Notes under the pieces: model-generated | What the model was told of the DNA's origin: nothing | Database searches by the model: none | The model's input: the letters and a program-made list of their open reading frames with translations, nothing else | Position numbers and translations under genes: made by a program | NCBI RefSeq assembly: GCF_001705515.1 | Contig: NZ_MDJS01000001.1 | Location: 1,426,001 to 1,490,000, forward strand | Source: Mucilaginibacter sp. PPCGB 2223 | Lineage (GTDB): Bacteria; Bacteroidota; Bacteroidia; Sphingobacteriales; Sphingobacteriaceae | Length of the DNA: 64,000 bases | Direction: 5' to 3' | Shown here: positions 44,901 to 52,498 of the stretch, piece by piece | Numbering within the stretch: position 1 is the stretch's first letter | Layout: each line of letters opens with the position of its first letter

Positions 44901-45537
44901 CCGTCATACGGGGATCGACCACTATGATCTTTGCGTTGGGATTGGCTTGTTTATGCGCCTCTACGCGCCGCCACAAAATGGGATGGCACCAGGCCGGGTT
45001 AGCGCCGGTAACATAAAAACAATCAGCCAATTCAATGTCATCGTAACAGATAGGCACACTATCTTCTCCCAAAGCCAGTTTGTACGCAGCCACGGCGCTG
45101 CTCATGCACAACCGCGAGTTGGTATCGATATTATTACTGCCTATAAAGCCTTTCATCAGCTTGTTAAGCACGTAATATTCCTCCGTCAGGCACTGCCCCG
45201 AGGCGTAGATAGCTACGCTGTCGGGGCCGTATTTATCGATAAATGTTTTAAAAACCGCTACAGTGCGTGTAAAAGCGTCATCCCAGCTTACGCGCTGCAT
45301 GGGCATATTTTTATTATACCGCATCTGCGGGTAAAGCAGCCGGTCGCTCCTGTCGTTTACAGTGTGGTGCAGGTTCATACCTTTGCTGCACAGCATACCT
45401 TTATTAACCGGGTGATCGGGGTTACCCTGCAGGGTAACCGTGTTATTCTTGCCTTTATTTAACAGCAAACCACAACCAACGCCGCAATAGCAGCAGGTTG
45501 TGGTTAACTGATTATTTAACTTGTTCTTGCCCGACAT
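41956..45537 (-). CDS. nasC: Assimilatory nitrate reductase fused to NAD(P)H flavoprotein and BFD domain
   Basis: 1193 residues from MSGKNKLNN; the frame runs nine codons upstream to 45564. Residues about 10-690 are a molybdopterin oxidoreductase: [4Fe-4S] ligands in CCYCGVGC and CSKG, then molybdopterin-binding segments and the C-terminal molydopterin dinucleotide domain. About 700-1090 is an FAD/NAD oxidoreductase (IIIVGAGAGAHGF; VVIVGGGLLGLEMA) like the NirB N-terminus. About 1135-1190 is a BFD-type [2Fe-2S] domain (CSC...GAGMGCGSC). It should reduce nitrate to nitrite with electrons taken directly from NAD(P)H, so NasB and NasC functions are in one chain. Follows the MFS transporter by 10 bases. 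Confidence 0.93.
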   Translation of the reverse strand: MSGKNKLNNQLTTTCCYCGVGCGLLLNKGKNNTVTLQGNPDHPVNKGMLCSKGMNLHHTVNDRSDRLLYPQMRYNKNMPMQRVSWDDAFTRTVAVFKTFIDKYGPDSVAIYASGQCLTEEYYVLNKLMKGFIGSNNIDTNSRLCMSSAVAAYKLALGEDSVPICYDDIELADCFYVTGANPAWCHPILWRRVEAHKQANPNAKIIVVDPRMTDTCSIADLHLQINPGTDITLNHAIGRAIIENGDIDLDFINNHAEGFEQYKELVFKTTVGQASMICGVAEADIRLAAQYIGNAKGFISMWTMGLNQSAIGVNKNLSLINLNLITGHIGKPGSGPFSLTGQPNAMGGREVGGLANLLPAHRELKNPAHRLEVQQFWGGKPIGEKPGLTATEMFEALNDGRLKAIWIVCTNPMTSLPNVRLAEEGLKKAKFVVVQDITNKSESLQYADVILPGAAWAEKEGTMTNSERRISYLNKIIDAPGEAMPDAEIICRFAQKMGYTGFDFENAAAIYAEHAALTAGTNADVSGLSHDILKQVKTAQWPYPKPPATEKAIGKKKALNKPVESPLPLFKGTSRLFTDHQFYTPSAKAIIHAVPDDNTSERPTADYPFILTTGRIRDQWHTMSKTGKVNKLNQHIKQAFLEIHPADARRLNISESEVTVIRSKRGEVRVKAKINEGIKQGVVFMPMHWGKILGNDLNRANNLTSDRVDPVSKEPDFKFCAVNIQKYKKPFQRIIIVGAGAGAHGFVRSYREINPDDEITIFSKEDLPFYNRVMLPDYISGEQRWEQLVKMTDEEEPAFKINLLRGVSVEKVDRKNKFVIDSRGIKTYYDVLIMATGSRAAIPRNVPALPGIFSMRSRADADNFKAHISTNAHVVIVGGGLLGLEMAASLREIGVSITVIQRTSRFLNRQLDALGSQLLHEEMVDQGCDVYYDDEVQLYYGRSKLTGIGLKSGTRINCDAVILAIGTTPNLELAKNCGLECKRGVIVNNYLQTSDPDIYAIGEIAEFEGTLYGITAAAEQQAEVVARYLNGDIASYYKGSLFMNIIKIHGFDLCSIGLSECPDDQEYEEITFIDKAQRYYKKCIIHRDRLVGTILIGDKSEFQEFRELIANKTELSDKRMQLLRSNTKAEPVIGKLVCSCNNVGQGNIVNKIAEGCTDFKQLCTLTGAGMGCGSCRPEVKRLLDEATVLETITN

Positions 45538-45547
45538 GCAAATTATT

Positions 45548-46858
45548 TTAAACAACTTCGGCAACAGCCAGACTCTCCTGCGAAATTTCTTCGCCGTGCT
45601 TAAAAACCTTGGTAAAACGGGTTAACAGGATAATTGCCGAAACAGCAATCACGGCAAAGCCGATACAAGTAAATGCCTGTGTATAAGTAATATTGCTGGA
45701 TTTAAACAGGAAACCAAAAAGCATCCCGCCAAGGTTACCACCTGCACCAACAATGCCGCTTATCAGGCCAACATTTTTGGTATTAATAAAAGGCACAATG
45801 CCATAGGTAGCCCCGTTTGACATTTTCAGGAATAATGCAAAGGTGAGCATGGATATAATAGCGAATGCAAGCGAACCGGCCTGCGCAAATACAATAAGGC
45901 CTATGCCTTCGAGCAACAGCACACCCGCCAAAAGCAAACCCTTGCCACGCATACCAAATTTATCGCCCACTTTGTCGGACACGACTCCACCTAAAGCGCG
46001 GGCGAAAATATTCATAAAACCAAACACGCCCGCCCAAAAACCTGCCGAGCTTTGCGTTAATTGGAAACTATCCACAAAATGCAGCGAGGCCACGTTATCA
46101 AACGTCAGTTCCATGCCAAAACAGCAGGCATAGGCTAAAGTAAGCGCCCATACGCGCCAATCGGCTAATACACTCCAATCAGTTTTTTTAGCTTCGTGCT
46201 TTGAATGCCCTATCTCGTCAAAGTTCCCGGCGGGAGTATCTTTAGTATACTTGTAATAAATAAGGGCCATAATGAGCATGATCGTACCCGGCACGATCAT
46301 GGCATAACGCCATGCCTCGCCCTTGGTGAATCCCAAGCCTACAATGGCAGCAAATATCAGAGGCATTACCATGTTGGTTACCCCCCCGCCGAGGTTGCCC
46401 CAGCCACCTGTTACCGCGTTGGCTGTACCTTTTATTTTAGGCCCGAACATTTGTGATGTATGGTATTGTGTAATCACAAAAGAGGCGCCTATGATGCCTA
46501 TGGCCAACCTGAACAATAAAAAAGTAGTATAACTATGTGCCAAACCAACGCAGAACACAGGTATCGAGCCTACGATCAGTAACCTTACCGCAGTTTTACG
46601 CGGCCCCCAAACATCACATAGTTTACCGATAACAAGGCGCGCAATGATGGTTGATGCCACCGAAGCGATAATGATATTCCCTACCTGGCCTTTGGTTAAA
46701 CCTAATTCGACGCGGATGGTGGGCATCAGCGGTGCAAGGCCGAACCAACCGAAAAAGCAGACAAAAAACATCAGCCAGGTAATATGGAATGTCTTCATCT
46801 GGATACCCGATAAACTGAATATCTTTAATTTATCTAATGGTTTTGCTGTATTAGTCAT
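45548..46858 (-). CDS. narK: NarK/NasA-type nitrate/nitrite MFS transporter
   Basis: A 436-residue twelve-helix major facilitator. It carries both glycine-rich nitrate signatures of the NNP family, GGWGNLGGGVTN in helix 5 and GIVGAGGNLGGM in helix 11. It imports nitrate (or exchanges nitrite) at the inner membrane. The same operon also has an ABC-type nitrate importer, so uptake is doubled. It lies 10 bases from both neighbours. Confidence 0.93.
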   Translation of the reverse strand: MTNTAKPLDKLKIFSLSGIQMKTFHITWLMFFVCFFGWFGLAPLMPTIRVELGLTKGQVGNIIIASVASTIIARLVIGKLCDVWGPRKTAVRLLIVGSIPVFCVGLAHSYTTFLLFRLAIGIIGASFVITQYHTSQMFGPKIKGTANAVTGGWGNLGGGVTNMVMPLIFAAIVGLGFTKGEAWRYAMIVPGTIMLIMALIYYKYTKDTPAGNFDEIGHSKHEAKKTDWSVLADWRVWALTLAYACCFGMELTFDNVASLHFVDSFQLTQSSAGFWAGVFGFMNIFARALGGVVSDKVGDKFGMRGKGLLLAGVLLLEGIGLIVFAQAGSLAFAIISMLTFALFLKMSNGATYGIVPFINTKNVGLISGIVGAGGNLGGMLFGFLFKSSNITYTQAFTCIGFAVIAVSAIILLTRFTKVFKHGEEISQESLAVAEVV

Positions 46859-46868
46859 AGATATGCTT

Positions 46869-47750
46869 TTATTGTTCTATAGTTATATCGGCAATTGAGA
46901 ATTTATCGATCAGTAAATTCAGCAGCTTATCGTGAATCTTCATGTACGCCGGATCGTGTACAATGTCTTTTTTGTTTCTCGGGCGGCCCAAAGGCACGTC
47001 TATAATTTCTTTGATGGTCGCGGCCGGGCCGTTGTTCATCACCACTACCCTGTCCGACAGGAAGATGGCTTCTTCAATATCATGGGTAACCATCACGATG
47101 GTTTTCTGGCGGTTATCCATTACCCACAGTTTTAACAGTTCTACATGCATCGTACTTTTGGTTAAGGCATCCAATGCGCCAAAAGGCTCATCGAGCAATA
47201 ATATTTTCGGATTGATTGAAAAAGCACGGGCAATAGCTACGCGCTGCTTCATCCCGCCCGATAGTTGACCCGGCAGCTTGTCTTTATGCTCCCATAAGTT
47301 AACCATTTTCAGGTTAGTTTCAACCAGCGCCATTTTCTCGGCTGTTGTTTTATCTTTCAATGCCGAATCGACAGCCACGAAGATGTTTTTATAAACGCTG
47401 AGCCAGGGCAATAAGGAATAATTCTGAAAGACGATACCCCTGTCGGGCCCGGGCGCGTTTACTTTCTTTCCATTGGCGATTACTTCGCCCTGGGTTGGCT
47501 TCACCATCCCGCTGATAACGCCCATCAATGTCGACTTGCCGCAACCCGAATGCCCTATCAACGAAACGATCTCACCTTTTTGCACCGTAAGATCAATATC
47601 TTTTATGGCGGTGTAAATGCCCCCGGGCGTTTTAAAGCTTACACTTACATTGTTCACTTCGATACTGGTTTCGGCAACGGCTTGTTTCAGAAGCTCGTCG
47701 GCAACCACCCCGATATTGTCCTGATCTGTGTTGATTGTTACTGTACTCAT
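46869..47750 (-). CDS. ABC transporter ATPase, nitrate/taurine type
   Basis: A 293-residue ATPase with Walker A GHSGCGKST, Q-loop QNYSLLPWLSV, signature LSGGMKQR, Walker B ILLLDEPFGALDA and the switch histidine in MVTHDIEEA. It is of the NrtD/SsuB/TauB class, without the fused substrate-binding domain of cyanobacterial NrtC. About 25 extra N-terminal residues come before the nucleotide domain. It energises nitrate import with the flanking permease and NrtA. Confidence 0.93.
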   Translation of the reverse strand: MSTVTINTDQDNIGVVADELLKQAVAETSIEVNNVSVSFKTPGGIYTAIKDIDLTVQKGEIVSLIGHSGCGKSTLMGVISGMVKPTQGEVIANGKKVNAPGPDRGIVFQNYSLLPWLSVYKNIFVAVDSALKDKTTAEKMALVETNLKMVNLWEHKDKLPGQLSGGMKQRVAIARAFSINPKILLLDEPFGALDALTKSTMHVELLKLWVMDNRQKTIVMVTHDIEEAIFLSDRVVVMNNGPAATIKEIIDVPLGRPRNKKDIVHDPAYMKIHDKLLNLLIDKFSIADITIEQ

Positions 47751-47769
47751 AAAATCAAATATTTATAGG

Positions 47770-48555
47770 TTAAACCGCGTACGAAAATCGCTGCTGCAAC
47801 CAGGTAAAACATTTATCTAATAAAGACCCCACTAAACCGATAATAATAATTGCGACGAGTATCTTGGCGATATTGCCGCCATTAAAACCCTCTTCCCATA
47901 CAAAATAGCCAAGGCCCTGGCCGCCCGAAAGCATTTCGCCGGCTACAATAACCATCCATGCAACACCTATCGAAAGGCGCAGACCGGTAATAATATGCGG
48001 CAAACTGAAAGGCAGTAATATTTTGGTGAGATATTTCCAGGTGGAGAAACCAAAAGCTTTGCTCACGTTTTTATGATCCTGCGGGATATGCGATGCCCCG
48101 AACGCCGCATTGATCAATGTTGGCCATACCGAGCAGATAAATATCATGAAGATGCTGGCCTTGGGCGAATCCTGAAATATGGCCAAACCCAGTGGAAACC
48201 AGGCTAATGGCGATACCGGTTTTAAAATTTGCACGATAGGGTTGACCATCTTCATGGCTATTTTGCTGCTGCCCATTAATAAACCCAACGGGATAGCAAC
48301 CAAACTACCCAGGCCAAAACCTATGGCAACCCTGGTTAATGAACTTAACAATTTAGTGCCAACACCTTTATAGTCAGGATCATTTTGAAAAGGCTGGTGC
48401 ATTACCTCTTTAAACACAAGCCAGGTAGCCTGTGGGTTAGGGATCTCGTTTTTGGTAAGCTTTGAAACCAATGCCCAAATACCCCCAAGTATGATCATAC
48501 CTGCAACAAAATACAGTATCCCAAGTAGCGATTTAGTTGAAAATAATTCCTTCAT
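47770..48555 (-). CDS. nrtB: ABC transporter permease, NrtB type
   Basis: A 261-residue permease with about six helices and a typical EAA-like loop (NAAFGASHIPQDHKNVSKAFG). It is of the nitrate/taurine/sulfonate permease family. It should form the membrane channel with the ATPase 19 bases downstream. An intercistronic hairpin separates it from nrtA. Confidence 0.92.
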   Translation of the reverse strand: MKELFSTKSLLGILYFVAGMIILGGIWALVSKLTKNEIPNPQATWLVFKEVMHQPFQNDPDYKGVGTKLLSSLTRVAIGFGLGSLVAIPLGLLMGSSKIAMKMVNPIVQILKPVSPLAWFPLGLAIFQDSPKASIFMIFICSVWPTLINAAFGASHIPQDHKNVSKAFGFSTWKYLTKILLPFSLPHIITGLRLSIGVAWMVIVAGEMLSGGQGLGYFVWEEGFNGGNIAKILVAIIIIGLVGSLLDKCFTWLQQRFSYAV

Positions 48556-48593
48556 ATCGAAAAATTTAATATTCGTTTTACTTTGAAAAGGAC

Positions 48594-48614
48594 TTGCCGG
48601 AATTACTCCGGCAA
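48594..48614 (-). promoter_or_regulatory. Intercistronic hairpin between nrtA and nrtB
   Basis: An 8-bp perfect stem, TTGCCGGA / TCCGGCAA, with a five-base loop lies in the 88-base gap. No clear T-run follows on the minus strand, so it is more likely an mRNA-stabilising or attenuating structure than a full terminator. Confidence 0.6.
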
Positions 48615-48643
48615 TATCCTGATCACCTCATTTACTAACTAAA

Positions 48644-49861
48644 CTATCTTTTTGCACCTGCCAGGTATGCTGCCGGGTTATTCGGGTCGAATGTTATCGT
48701 TTCCAGATTAGTTTTAAACGGCTTCATATCTTCCTGAACAGGCACGCCCATGCTTTTCGCAACTTCGGCATACAGGTCACTCATGATCAGTTTCTGCGAT
48801 ATCTGCTGGTAATTCGGCGCCGTACTCAGCATCCCAAAGCGCATATATTGCGTCATAAACCATATTCCGTACGATACTTTTGGCGTATTTACCATACCAT
48901 TATTATAGAACAACATGTAATCGTCCTTATATTTCTGTACGCCTAAATCGCAGCCTATCTCTGTCGATCCCATTAACCTGGCTTCAATCACCTGCACCGG
49001 GGCGTTTACATAATTAGGGCGACTCAAAAACAGCGCTGCCTTTTTACGGTTGCTCATTACATCCAGCCATTTACAGGCTTCAATAAGCGCTTTCATCACA
49101 TTTTTCAGATCTTCCTTATCCGATTCGGAGAAAGCTTTATTTACAACCAGTGCTTTTTCGGGGTGATTTTTCCAGATATCCTGGCTGGCAATATGTGTAA
49201 AGCCAATGCCTTGTGTCGCGGCAACACCATTCCATGGTTCGCCAACGCAAAAACCCTCCATGTTATCAACTTTCATGTTGGCAACCATCTGCGGGGGCGG
49301 AATAGTGATGATACCTACCGATTTTGCATTAACGCCGGCCGCGGCTAACCAGTTACGCAACCAGATATCGTGCGTACCACCCGGGAATGTCATAGCGAAG
49401 GTTACTTCCTTACGCGCCTTAAGTTCTTTTACGGCGCCGGCAACTTTTTTCAGGTCCTTAAAACCGACTATTCCGCAAAAATCCTTCGATAAGGTGATAG
49501 CCTGGCCATTATTATTCAGCGTCATAGCTATTCTCATTTCCGAACCGGCCTTACCGCCTATACCCGTATATACCGAAAATGGCATTGAGAAGAGGCAATG
49601 TGCGCCATCCAGTTCACCGTTCAAAATTTTATCGCGAACAACTGCCCACGATGCTTCTTTTGATAGTTGCACATCTACGCCATACTTGGTAAAAAAGCCC
49701 ATCTCCTTCGCTATAACCAAAGGCGCGCAATCTGTCAGCGGGATAAAACCCAGTTTTACAACACGCTTTGGCGGGTTAGCACCTGCTATTGAATTAACCA
49801 GCACCAACAACAACGTGCATATTAAAAGGGATTTTGATTTTTGATTGATATTTTGAGTCAT
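48644..49861 (-). CDS. nrtA: ABC transporter substrate-binding protein, NrtA/CmpA type
   Basis: A 405-residue protein with a signal peptide (about 1-28) and the NrtA-type core: VKLGFIPLTDCAPLVIAKE, TFPGGTHDIWLRNWLAAAG, and MEGFCVGEPWNGVAA. It binds nitrate (or nitrite/bicarbonate in relatives) in the periplasm; no lipobox cysteine is seen at the signal end. It lies 25 bases from the upstream porin gene. Confidence 0.92.
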   Translation of the reverse strand: MTQNINQKSKSLLICTLLLVLVNSIAGANPPKRVVKLGFIPLTDCAPLVIAKEMGFFTKYGVDVQLSKEASWAVVRDKILNGELDGAHCLFSMPFSVYTGIGGKAGSEMRIAMTLNNNGQAITLSKDFCGIVGFKDLKKVAGAVKELKARKEVTFAMTFPGGTHDIWLRNWLAAAGVNAKSVGIITIPPPQMVANMKVDNMEGFCVGEPWNGVAATQGIGFTHIASQDIWKNHPEKALVVNKAFSESDKEDLKNVMKALIEACKWLDVMSNRKKAALFLSRPNYVNAPVQVIEARLMGSTEIGCDLGVQKYKDDYMLFYNNGMVNTPKVSYGIWFMTQYMRFGMLSTAPNYQQISQKLIMSDLYAEVAKSMGVPVQEDMKPFKTNLETITFDPNNPAAYLAGAKR

Positions 49862-49885
49862 GATCTTGCTTTTAAATACGTTTGA

Positions 49886-51484
49886 TTATTGTTTAATAGC
49901 TACCGGTTTGCTATAAAAAAAGTCGGGCGTAAACTTGAACATGACGTACGCCCAATTAGCCGATTTATTAAAGGTTGCCGCAACAGCATCCGTTGTAGCC
50001 TGGCCTTTGGCAAATGGCATACTATCGGTAGCTTTCATTATCGAATAACCAAACTCGATGTTGGTGAATTTGTTCATAGTATAATTGATTACCAGATCGC
50101 CCTCTTTGCCCAGGCTTTTATCGATCACTGTACCATCAGCTTTTTTCATATCCTTATTTAAGGAGAAGGAGTGGATATCCAATCCTACCGACAGTGTATT
50201 GGTAGCATATTTGATCTTGAAATAGGGGTTATTTAAACCTCCGGCCGGCGAGCCGCTGCCTGCATAGAAATAATCCATGTATCCCCAGAATTTATGCGGT
50301 GTACCGTATAATGGATCAAAACGATTATCTTTTCCAGATGGGTTAACAGCATCATTACCCGACAACACATCATAACCAGGCGTAAAACTCCAGTTGCCTT
50401 TTTGATAGGTTAAGGCAACGGTATAATGATAAGCGTCTAAACTTATGTTATCACGATCGACACCCGATTGCTGATAATAAGCGGCCTGCAAGGCAAACTT
50501 TCCAAAATCGGAAGCATTACCCAAAGTATGGTTAACCATCAAACCATAGGTATAACGGTGTACCGACGAATAGTCGTAAGTATCGGTTGTTCCGCTGGGT
50601 ACAAACCTGCGCCCGTAAACATAGCCCGTAGCTGCACTGCCTGCCGAATCGAGGCGGTATTTGCCGAAATTATCGTTAAAAAACAGCGCTGAGAATTTAG
50701 TTTGATTGAATTTTTTACTGATATATAAACTGGTGAACGATTTATAATCCTGGGTTGCACCATTGGTGCTTGGCGCATTAGCGTAAACCGGCGTGCCAGT
50801 CTTCGAGCTATTATTGGCAGCACTGCCACCGGCAGCCAGGGGTACCAAACCGGCAGGAGCGGCAACCAGTACGCCCAATGAGTTTTTAAGTGTTAAAGGG
50901 ATATTACCGGGAACGTAATCGGTGTTGGTTACACCAACTGCATCGGTATTTTGATTAAAGGCATAACCGAGGTCGACCTGCCAGCCGTGGTGCATAGTTT
51001 TCAGTAAGGCCATGTCGTGATGACGGGCCTGTTGCAACCAATCCAGGTTTCCTATCAGGCGCGAGTCATCATAGATCAACTCCTGCCTGCCGATCTTCAG
51101 AGTCATCAAATCAAAAAGCTTGGCGCCGATGGTGGTATCAGCCTTATTAAATAAGGTAAGCTCAGCCCAGCCTTCGTGTAAAAATAAGCGGTTATCAGTT
51201 GTTGAAATGGAAGATGCATCGCCTCCCCACACCCTGATATCCTGTACGCTGACACCAAAGGTTAGCCTATCCCATTTATAACCAAAATTTAAACGGGTAC
51301 GTTGTGAAATAAAGCCACCATCTTTTGAGTCGTTAGCTACCAGGTTGGCATAACCATTACGGTCTTCGGCGCGGGTGCGCAGCTGGCCTGTTAAGGTAAT
51401 TTGCGCTTGAGTTACAAAACTACAACAAGCAAGAAATACAATTATTGCAAAAAGCGTGCAATGTTTAAGTACATTTTTATACAT
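49886..51484 (-). CDS. Alginate-export-type outer-membrane porin of the nitrate operon
   Basis: A 532-residue exported protein (signal about 1-27, cleaved near VTQAQ). It has an arginine-rich opening, LTGQLRTRAEDRNGY, and many amphipathic strands; the fold matches alginate_exp-type porins. As the first gene of the nrtA-nrtB-ATPase-narK-nitrate reductase unit, it probably lets nitrate cross the outer membrane. Its real substrate cannot be read from sequence. Confidence 0.8.
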   Translation of the reverse strand: MYKNVLKHCTLFAIIVFLACCSFVTQAQITLTGQLRTRAEDRNGYANLVANDSKDGGFISQRTRLNFGYKWDRLTFGVSVQDIRVWGGDASSISTTDNRLFLHEGWAELTLFNKADTTIGAKLFDLMTLKIGRQELIYDDSRLIGNLDWLQQARHHDMALLKTMHHGWQVDLGYAFNQNTDAVGVTNTDYVPGNIPLTLKNSLGVLVAAPAGLVPLAAGGSAANNSSKTGTPVYANAPSTNGATQDYKSFTSLYISKKFNQTKFSALFFNDNFGKYRLDSAGSAATGYVYGRRFVPSGTTDTYDYSSVHRYTYGLMVNHTLGNASDFGKFALQAAYYQQSGVDRDNISLDAYHYTVALTYQKGNWSFTPGYDVLSGNDAVNPSGKDNRFDPLYGTPHKFWGYMDYFYAGSGSPAGGLNNPYFKIKYATNTLSVGLDIHSFSLNKDMKKADGTVIDKSLGKEGDLVINYTMNKFTNIEFGYSIMKATDSMPFAKGQATTDAVAATFNKSANWAYVMFKFTPDFFYSKPVAIKQ

Positions 51485-51526
51485 TTGAGTTAAGTTTTAG
51501 AGTTTGTTAAAGCACTTGAACTATTT

Positions 51527-51567
51527 CCCCCGCCCGGAATGCGACCTCCGGCGGGGGCTTTTTTTGT
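51527..51567. terminator. Terminator-like GC hairpin in the porin leader
   Basis: The 8-bp stem CCCCCGCC / GGCGGGGG is followed by CTTTTTTTG on the plus strand. The T-run thus faces away from the porin gene, which is on the minus strand and starts 43 bases away. On the minus strand it would be a leader hairpin preceded by an A-run. Which strand it serves is unclear. Confidence 0.55.
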
Positions 51568-51697
51568 TTAGATGTTAAAGCCCGAACTTTTTTTATCCAT
51601 ATAATGTCCTTTTTTAATTTTAACCTCGATTAATTACCATAAATATATCTGAATTAACATTTAATTGCAATTACTTTTACATTTTTTAGTAATTAAT

Positions 51698-51711
51698 ATG
51701 ATATAAATCAT
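51698..51711. promoter_or_regulatory. AT palindrome, candidate nitrogen-control site
   Basis: ATGAT-ATAA-ATCAT, perfect inverted repeat, 220 bases before the porin start. A near-copy (ATAATTTAAATCAT) precedes nirB. Base composition makes chance occurrence likely. Confidence 0.3.
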
Positions 51712-52010
51712 TTTAAAATTGATTTTTTAACAATTTATTAATTAAAAAAGCAAAAATTGATGGTAAAAAATGATTTTATTAAAAAAATACCCACAAAACC
51801 ATATCTATTTTCATTGATAAATAACAAAAAAGCTACAAAAACGATGTTAAAAACGCGTGAAACAGTCAATTTTAGTCAATCATTTGAAAAAAAGGTGATA
51901 AAAACGCGGTAAACACAAAGAAAATTAATGATTATACGATTTTATCGATCATAAAATCTACAATTCTTAAAAAAAAAGACGAAAATCGATCAAGAAGTAT
52001 TGTTTTTTAT

Positions 52011-52043
52011 ATACCCTGGCGCCGATGGGCGGCGCCAGGGTAT
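52011..52043 (-). other. Perfect 13-bp hairpin after nirD
   Basis: ATACCCTGGCGCC and its exact complement enclose a seven-base loop, about 23 bases after the nirD stop. No T-run follows on either strand, so it may be a 3'-end stabiliser or factor-dependent terminator. Confidence 0.6.
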
Positions 52044-52065
52044 CAAGACTCCTAAGAAGAGGGAA

Positions 52066-52416
52066 TTACGCGATCCCGATAAATACCCTGCCACCTTCAA
52101 CTTTAACCGGGTAGGTTTTAATTTGATAATCGTCGCCGCTGAGGCACTCGCCGGTTAACAGCGAGAAAGTTTTTTTATGAAAAGGGCACGCCACCTTCGG
52201 ATCACAGTTATCGCCCGCGCTCCCTATCATACCCCTGGCAAGCACCATTTGCTGTTTATGCGGGCAAAGATTTTGTGTGGCATACCACTCGCCGCGACGG
52301 GCAAAATTAAAAACCGCAATCTGCTCATTGCCCAACTTAACACACGCACCTCCGTTTTCCGGAATATCATCGGCATAACATGCCATATGCCATTGTATAT
52401 CAATCAGTGTTTCCAT
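52066..52416 (-). CDS. nirD: Nitrite reductase small subunit NirD
   Basis: A 116-residue Rieske-type protein. It has a CPHKQQ box and a CPFHKK box, each with a possible cluster ligand pair (Cys-Pro-His and Cys-Pro-x-His), so a [2Fe-2S] centre is likely; many NirD proteins lack it. It is the small subunit of NAD(P)H nitrite reductase, encoded 82 bases after nirB. Confidence 0.9.
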   Translation of the reverse strand: METLIDIQWHMACYADDIPENGGACVKLGNEQIAVFNFARRGEWYATQNLCPHKQQMVLARGMIGSAGDNCDPKVACPFHKKTFSLLTGECLSGDDYQIKTYPVKVEGGRVFIGIA

Positions 52417-52498
52417 ATTTCTTAAAATTTATAACCCAACCTTGAAGACCAGGAGCATATCACCTGGCCTCACCAGGTTTGGGCACTTACAAACTAAA

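Larger units (their letters stand above)
51485..52065. other. Long AT-rich leader region between nirD and the nitrate porin operon
   Basis: A 581-base non-coding stretch on the minus-strand path from nirD to the porin. It is very AT-rich between about 51600 and 52000, with GC-rich hairpins at both ends (51527-51557 and 52011-52043) and an AT palindrome at 51698-51711. I see no open frame longer than a few codons that has a start. It probably holds the promoter and a long 5' leader for the porin. Confidence 0.6.

Noticed and set aside
44557-45462. Plus-strand open frame of 301 codons
   Set aside because: It lies wholly inside the nitrate reductase fusion on the other strand and has no family resemblance.
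51590-52000. Very AT-rich tract as a possible replication origin
   Set aside because: No DnaA-box cluster, dnaA/dnaN genes or iterons were seen; an AT-rich leader explains it.
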